Of a DNA stretch of 32,094 nucleotides, positions 27,280 through 32,094 are shown piece by piece. The stretch is from Fervidifonticultor sp964526945 (GTDB lineage: Bacteria > Sysuimicrobiota > Sysuimicrobiia > Sysuimicrobiales > Humicultoraceae). Below the pieces are notes generated by a model, which was not told the DNA's origin, searched no databases, and saw only the letters and a program-made list of their open reading frames with translations. The number at the start of each line of letters is the position of its first letter. Position 1 is the first letter of the stretch. The DNA lies in NCBI GenBank assembly GCA_964526945.1, contig CAZGNA010000012.1, positions 1 through 32,094 of the forward strand, in the 5' to 3' direction. A program made the translations under genes and the position numbers.

Positions 27280-30200
27280 GTGAGCCCGCCGTTCCACCCC
27301 CTGGTCGCCCGCTGGCTCGCCGGGCGGTTCGCCGCGCCCACGCCTCCGCAGGCCGCAGGCTGGGCGGAGATCGCCCGGGGGCGCGACGTGCTCATCGCCG
27401 CGCCCACCGGCTCGGGCAAGACGCTGGCGGCGTTCCTGTGGGCGATCAACGGCCTGGTCGAGGCCGCGACGCGCGGTGCGCTGCGCGAGGAGACCGCCGT
27501 GGTCTACGTCTCGCCGTTGCGGGCCCTCAGTAACGACATCGAGCGCAACCTGCACGACCCGCTGGCGGGCATCCGCGCCCTGGCCGCAGGAGACGGCCTG
27601 GCCCTGCCCGAGCTCCGCGTGGCGGTGCGGACCGGCGACACGCCTGGGCCCCAGCGGGCGCGGATGGGCCGCCGGCCCCCGCACATCCTGATCACGACCC
27701 CCGAGTCTCTCTACATCCTGCTCACCGCCGAGCGGAGCCGGCAGTGGTTGCGGACCGCCCGCGTGGTCATCGTCGACGAGCTCCACGCCGTCGCCGGCGA
27801 CAAACGCGGCGCCCACCTGGCGTTGTCGCTGGAGCGCCTGGACCTGCTGGCGGGGACGCGTCTGCAGCGCATCGGCCTCTCGGCCACGCAGCGGCCGATC
27901 GAGGAGATCGCACGGTGGCTCGTGGGCACCGCGCGGCTGCACCCCGACGGCACGCCCGACTGCGCCGTGGTGGACATGGGCCACCAGCGCACGTGGCAGC
28001 TCTCGATCGAGGTCCCCCAGCAGCCCCTGGGAGCGATCGCCACCCACGACCACTGGGCCGAGGTCTACGATCGGGTGGCCGCGCTGGCCACGGCGCATCG
28101 CACGACGCTGGTCTTCGTCCACACCCGCAGGCTCGCCGAACGGGTGGCACACCAGCTCACCCAGCGCCTGGGCCCGGGGCGCGTCGCCACCCACCACGGG
28201 AGCCTGGCGCGCCACGTGCGGCTGGACGCCGAGCAGCGGCTGAAGACCGGCCAGGTCCCCGTGGTGGTCGCCACCGCGTCGCTGGAGCTGGGCATCGACA
28301 TCGGGGACGTGGACCTGGTCTGCCACCTGGGCGCCCCGCGCTCGCTGGCCCAGCTGGTGCAGCGCGTGGGCCGGTCGGGCCACGGCATCGACGCGGTGCC
28401 CCGCGGCGTCCTCTTCCCCCTCACGCGCGACGACCTGCTGCAGAGCGCGGCGGCGGTGTACGCCGTGCGCGCGGGCCAGCTCGACCGCACGGTGCTGCCC
28501 GACGCGCCCCTGGACGTGCTGGCACAGCAGATCGTGGCCACGGTGGCCGCCCAGGAGATCTCCGAGGAGGCGCTGTGGACCATGGTTCGCCGGGCCTACC
28601 CCTACCGGGGGCTGTCCCGCGCGACGTTCGAGCAGGTCGTCGCCATGCTCGCCGACGGCATCGCGGCGCGCCAGGGCCGGACCGGCGCCTACCTGCACCG
28701 CGACCGCGTCCACGGCATGCTGCGCCCACGGCGCGGGGCACGCCTGGCGGCCATCACCTCGGGCGGGGCCATCCCCGAGACCGCGGACTACGACGTGGTG
28801 GAAGAACCCACGGGCGTCACGGTCGGCAAGGTCAACGAGGACTTCGCCGTGGAGAGCCAGGCCGGGGACATCTTCCTGCTGGGCAACCAGTCGTGGCAGA
28901 TCCGGCGCGTCGAGGCGGGCACGGTGCGGGTGACCAACGCGCACGGGGCACCCCCGTCCATCCCGTTCTGGTTGGGCGAGGCGCCAGGCCGGACGCCCGA
29001 GCTGTCGGCCGCGGTGTCGGCGCTGCGCGAACGCCTGACGGCCGGGCTCGCCGACCGCGACGCCACCATCGCCTGGCTGGTGGAGGAGACCGGCGTCGAC
29101 CGTTGGGGCGCCGAGCAGCTCGTCACGTACGCGGCGGACACCGTCGCCGTTCTGGGCGTGATGCCCAGCCAGCGCACCGTGGTGGCCGAGCGGTTCTTCG
29201 ACGAAGCGGGCGGCATGCAGCTGGTCCTCCACGCGCCCTTCGGCAGCCGGATCACCCGGGCGTGGGGGCTGGCGCTGCGCAAGCGCTTCTGCCTGACCTT
29301 CGACTTCGAGCTGCAGGCGGCCGCCACCGACGATGGGATCGTACTATCGCTGGGCGAGCAGCACGCGTTCCCGCTGGAGAGCGTCTTTGCCTTCGTGCGC
29401 ACCGCCACGGTGGAAGCCGACCTGGTGCAGGCGCTGTTGGCCTCGCCGCTGTTCACCACCCGCTGGCGGCAGAACGCGACGCGGGCGCTGGCGGTCCTCC
29501 GGTACCGCGGCGGCCGGCGCGTGCCGATGCCCATCCAGCGCATGCGCGCCGAAGACCTCCTGGCCGCGGTCTTCCCCGCGCAGGTGGCGTGCCAGGACAA
29601 CCACGCCGGTCCGATCACCCCGCCGGACCACCCGCTCGTCACCGAGACGATCCGCAACGGGCTCCACGAGGCCATGGACCTGGACGGCCTGCGGGCGGTC
29701 ATCGGCGCCCTCGAGCGGGGGGAGATTCGCACCGTGGCGGTGGAGACGCCGGCTCCCTCCCCGGCCTCCCACGAGATCCTCCACGCCAACCCCTACGCGT
29801 TCCTCGACGACGCGCCGTTGGAAGAACGGCGGGCCCGCGCCGTGCGCGTGCGTCGCCTCGCCCCCGACCTGGCGGCCGGCATGGGCGCACTGGACGATGC
29901 GGCCATCGCCCGGGTGCGCGCCGAGGCCTGGCCTCCGGTCCGGGATCCGGAGGAACTGCACGACCTGTTGCTCACGGTGGGCCTGCTGCCGGTCGACGAC
30001 GCGCCCGCGTGGACGCCGTTCGCGCAGGCGCTGGCTGAAGCCGGTCGCGCCACTCTCGTCACCTGGGACGACGAGCGCGGCCGCGCACACCGCGCCTGGG
30101 TGGCCACGGAACGCCTGGCGCTGGTCCGCACGGTGTATCCCGACGCGACGTGCGCCCCCGAGGTCAGCGGGGCGGCTGGCGGAACGCCGGCGCCCGACGG

Positions 30201-31665
30201 GCTCGCAGCGGCCCTGGCGGCGCTCGTGCACGGGTGGCTGCAGGTGATCGGCCCCACGACGGCGGCGGCGCTGGCCGACAGGCTCGGCCTGCCCGTCCGC
30301 GGCGTCGAGCAGGCCCTCCTGGCGCTGGAGGCCCAGGGGGTGGCGCTGCGCGGTCGGTTCACCTCCGGCGCGGAGGAGCTCGAGTGGTGCGAGCGCCGGC
30401 TCCTGGCGCGCATCCACCGGCTCACGCTGGGCCGGCTGCGCGCCGAGATCGACCCGGTGCCCGCTGCGGAGTTCATGCGGTTCCTCTTCCGCTGGCAGCA
30501 TGCGCATCCGGGCACCCAGCTGCACGGCCGCGACGGGTTGCTGGCGGTGATCGGGCAGCTGCAGGGCCTGGAGCTGCCCGCGCCGGCGTGGGAGGCCACG
30601 GTGCTACCGTTGCGCGTGCGCGCCTACGACCCGGCCGATCTCGACGCGCTCTGCCTGGCCGGCACCGTGACGTGGGGACGGCTGTCCGGCGGCGCGGAGA
30701 GCCCGCCTGCGGACGCGCACGCCGCCCCGCGCCGCGGTCGGCCGCCGCGACCCCTGCGCACGGCGCCGCTGTCGTTCGTGCTGCGCGACGACCTGCCGGC
30801 GCTGCTGGACCCGCACCGGACCGCTCGCACGCAGGCCGATCTGTCGCCGGCGGCGCAGGAGGTGGTGGCCCACCTCGCGGCACACGGCGCGTCGTTCTTC
30901 CCCGAGATCGTCCGGGCGGTGCAGCGCTCGCCGACCGAGGTCGAGGACGCCCTGTGGGAGCTCGTGAGGCACGGGTGGGTGAGCGGCGACGGCATGGCAG
31001 GCCTGCGCCGTCTGCTGCGGGGACCGTCGCCCCATCGGTGGCGCCCGACGTACGTCGGGGGGCGCGGATCGGGCTGGAACCGAGCAGGCGGGCATCCCGA
31101 GGGGGCGCTCGCCGGACCTGCAGCAGACCGCTCGTGGACCGGGTGGAGCCTGCGGATGCACGCCCGCTCCTTGCCCACCGGCCGCTGGGCGCTGTGGCCT
31201 GGCGGCGGCGAGCGCACGCCCGCGGGGGAGCGCGCCGAAGCCTGGGCGCGTCAGCTGCTCCGGCGCTGGGGCATCGTGCTGCGGGAGGTGCTGGCCCGCG
31301 AGCACGCCGCGCCGCCCTGGCGCGCCCTGCTGGAGGTGTACCGGCGCTGGGAGGCGCAGGGGCTCGTCCGCGGCGGGCGGTTCGTCGCCGGGTTCGTCGG
31401 CGAGCAGTTCGCGCTGCCCGAAGCGGTCGAGGCGCTGCGCGTCGTGCGGCGGACGCCGGCGGCCGGCGAGGTGGTCGTGGTCGCCGCGGCCGACCCGCTC
31501 AACCTGATGGGCGTCCTGCTGCCGGGCACCCGCGTGGCGCCCACCGCCGACGTGGTCATCGCGTTTCGCGATGGGGCACCCCTGGATGTCGGGCCACCGG
31601 GCGCGGTGCTGCGCCGGCTGCAGCCGTCCCTCCCTCCGCCGCCATCGGCACGCCCGGAAGGATAG
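27280..31665 (+). CDS. lhr: Large ATP-dependent helicase Lhr
   Basis: Superfamily 2 DNA (DNA:RNA) helicase of 1461 aa, about the full length of bacterial Lhr. Helicase motifs in order: Q-like PTPPQAAGW, Walker A APTGSGKTLAAF, Ib-type TTPESLYILL, DEAH-like VDELHAVAGDKRGAHLALSL, SATQRPIEE, and in the second RecA domain LELGIDIGDVDLV and LVQRVGRSGHG. Winged-helix and DEAD/H-associated domains follow, then a long C-terminal region of about 600 residues typical of full-length Lhr. A role in DNA repair is known for the family. GTG 27280 (VSPPFHPLVARW) fits homologues; ATG 27241 in frame would add 13 residues. Its stop abuts that of the opposing redoxin gene with no base between. Confidence 0.95.
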   Translation: MSPPFHPLVARWLAGRFAAPTPPQAAGWAEIARGRDVLIAAPTGSGKTLAAFLWAINGLVEAATRGALREETAVVYVSPLRALSNDIERNLHDPLAGIRALAAGDGLALPELRVAVRTGDTPGPQRARMGRRPPHILITTPESLYILLTAERSRQWLRTARVVIVDELHAVAGDKRGAHLALSLERLDLLAGTRLQRIGLSATQRPIEEIARWLVGTARLHPDGTPDCAVVDMGHQRTWQLSIEVPQQPLGAIATHDHWAEVYDRVAALATAHRTTLVFVHTRRLAERVAHQLTQRLGPGRVATHHGSLARHVRLDAEQRLKTGQVPVVVATASLELGIDIGDVDLVCHLGAPRSLAQLVQRVGRSGHGIDAVPRGVLFPLTRDDLLQSAAAVYAVRAGQLDRTVLPDAPLDVLAQQIVATVAAQEISEEALWTMVRRAYPYRGLSRATFEQVVAMLADGIAARQGRTGAYLHRDRVHGMLRPRRGARLAAITSGGAIPETADYDVVEEPTGVTVGKVNEDFAVESQAGDIFLLGNQSWQIRRVEAGTVRVTNAHGAPPSIPFWLGEAPGRTPELSAAVSALRERLTAGLADRDATIAWLVEETGVDRWGAEQLVTYAADTVAVLGVMPSQRTVVAERFFDEAGGMQLVLHAPFGSRITRAWGLALRKRFCLTFDFELQAAATDDGIVLSLGEQHAFPLESVFAFVRTATVEADLVQALLASPLFTTRWRQNATRALAVLRYRGGRRVPMPIQRMRAEDLLAAVFPAQVACQDNHAGPITPPDHPLVTETIRNGLHEAMDLDGLRAVIGALERGEIRTVAVETPAPSPASHEILHANPYAFLDDAPLEERRARAVRVRRLAPDLAAGMGALDDAAIARVRAEAWPPVRDPEELHDLLLTVGLLPVDDAPAWTPFAQALAEAGRATLVTWDDERGRAHRAWVATERLALVRTVYPDATCAPEVSGAAGGTPAPDGLAAALAALVHGWLQVIGPTTAAALADRLGLPVRGVEQALLALEAQGVALRGRFTSGAEELEWCERRLLARIHRLTLGRLRAEIDPVPAAEFMRFLFRWQHAHPGTQLHGRDGLLAVIGQLQGLELPAPAWEATVLPLRVRAYDPADLDALCLAGTVTWGRLSGGAESPPADAHAAPRRGRPPRPLRTAPLSFVLRDDLPALLDPHRTARTQADLSPAAQEVVAHLAAHGASFFPEIVRAVQRSPTEVEDALWELVRHGWVSGDGMAGLRRLLRGPSPHRWRPTYVGGRGSGWNRAGGHPEGALAGPAADRSWTGWSLRMHARSLPTGRWALWPGGGERTPAGERAEAWARQLLRRWGIVLREVLAREHAAPPWRALLEVYRRWEAQGLVRGGRFVAGFVGEQFALPEAVEALRVVRRTPAAGEVVVVAAADPLNLMGVLLPGTRVAPTADVVIAFRDGAPLDVGPPGAVLRRLQPSLPPPPSARPEG

Positions 31666-32094
31666 CTAGGGCCGCACCAGCGTGCGCAGCGTGCTCACCA
31701 GCTCGTTCTCGTCCCGCGGGCCGAACGCTGCGCGCACCAGGCTCCTATCGCGGGCGATCACGGCCCACCACGGCTGGTGGGTGAACCCGTAGGCCCGCGC
31801 GATGCGTCCGTCGGCGTCGAACCCGTTGGGGAACGTGAGCTGGTGTCGCCGTACGAACTCCAGACTTCGGGCTCCGCTGGACAGGAGTCCGATCCCGACG
31901 AACTCGACACCCCTGGCCTTCCACTGCCGGTAGGTGCGCTCCCACACGGGGGCGTCACGGTTGCACGTGACTCACCATTCCGCCCAGAAGAGCAGAATCA
32001 CCGGGCGGCCCGCCAGGTCGGCGAGCCGGAGTGTCTGTCCGTTGAACCCAAATCGGGCGTGAAAACCCTCAGATTCGGAATCGCTCGATGCGTT
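31666..32094 (-). CDS. TlpA/redoxin-type thioredoxin-fold protein, probable selenoprotein (UxxC), partial
   Basis: Thioredoxin-fold redox protein; 142 residues (N-terminus beyond the window) are readable if the in-frame TGA at 31974-31972 is decoded as selenocysteine. Before it come FNGQTLRLADLAGRPVILLF and WAEW. Then the TGA, V-T-C, NRDAPVWERTYRQWKARGVE and FVGIGLLSS, with FVRRHQLTFPNGFDADGRIA and a QPW segment later. This is the normal TlpA/AhpC-TSA layout, with conserved sequence on both sides of the TGA and CxxC expected precisely there, giving UxxC. Hairpins follow the TGA (listed separately). Without readthrough only a 93-residue remnant from GTG 31947, lacking the active site, could be made. 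A Cys-to-stop mutation (TGC/TGT to TGA) is the alternative. selA/B/C/D are not in the window. Confidence 0.8.
31937..31971 (-). promoter_or_regulatory. Candidate bacterial SECIS hairpins
   Basis: Directly after the TGA, GTCACG (31971-31966) pairs perfectly with CGTGAC (31959-31954) around loop TGCAAC. A second hairpin at 31954-31937 (CGC-C-CCC / GGG-A-GCG, one C-A mismatch) has a small GTGT loop 25-28 nt after the TGA. That placement, with G first in the loop, fits the usual bacterial SECIS pattern (apical loop roughly 16-37 nt downstream). Both lie inside coding sequence. SelB recognition is inferred. Confidence 0.6.

Noticed and set aside
31666..31947. A complete 93-residue redoxin starting at GTG 31947
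   Set aside because: It would lack the first strand and the whole active site, while the upstream sequence continues the family in the same frame through one TGA.

Overview
The window is about 32 kb of very GC-rich bacterial DNA, densely packed with genes. The codons fit one genome throughout, and I see no phage, transposase, CRISPR array, rRNA or tRNA. A run of N at 18336-18354 marks a scaffold join, so this is a draft or metagenome-derived assembly. A fadN-fadA-fadE gene order like that of Bacillus, a proline-type T-box riboswitch and many GTG starts suggest a high-GC member of the Gram-positive/Terrabacteria side of the tree. I cannot name the phylum.

Layout: 1-612 is the end of a cation-efflux transporter (minus strand). 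965-8259 is a plus-strand beta-oxidation operon: FadN, thiolase FadA, acyl-CoA dehydrogenase FadE and an acyl-CoA ligase. Converging on it (8338-11090, minus) is a two-gene 2-oxoacid:ferredoxin oxidoreductase, korA-korB. Diverging from korA, after a repeat-rich 370-bp leader, is a plus-strand branched-chain amino acid-type ABC transporter, livM-livH-livK-livG-livF (11460-16237). A second, long-chain type acyl-CoA ligase faces it (16251-18080, minus). An SDR oxidoreductase follows (18313-19106), its start interrupted by the N gap. 19116-24528 (minus) is a sugar-type ABC operon (Tat-exported binding protein, MalK/UgpC-type ATPase, two permeases) ending in a radical SAM protein related to spore photoproduct lyase. 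24739-25742 (plus) is a metallo-beta-lactamase-fold hydrolase broken by a one-base frameshift. 26131-26397 is a T-box riboswitch with a CCC (Pro) specifier ahead of proC (26411-27214). 27280-31665 is the large helicase Lhr. 31666-32094 (minus, running off the edge) is a TlpA/redoxin-type protein.

How it fits together: two acyl-CoA ligases, FadN/FadA/FadE and a ferredoxin-linked 2-oxoacid oxidoreductase indicate growth on fatty or other organic acids, with acetyl-CoA passing to the TCA cycle. The two ABC systems supply small organic solutes and sugars or polyols. proC is controlled by uncharged tRNA-Pro.

The most notable item is the last gene. Its thioredoxin-like active site reads W-(TGA)-V-T-C, with an in-frame TGA exactly where the first CxxC cysteine belongs and hairpins directly after it. 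This is what a selenocysteine UxxC redox protein with a bacterial SECIS element looks like. A conventional gene caller would start the protein after the TGA and lose the active site.
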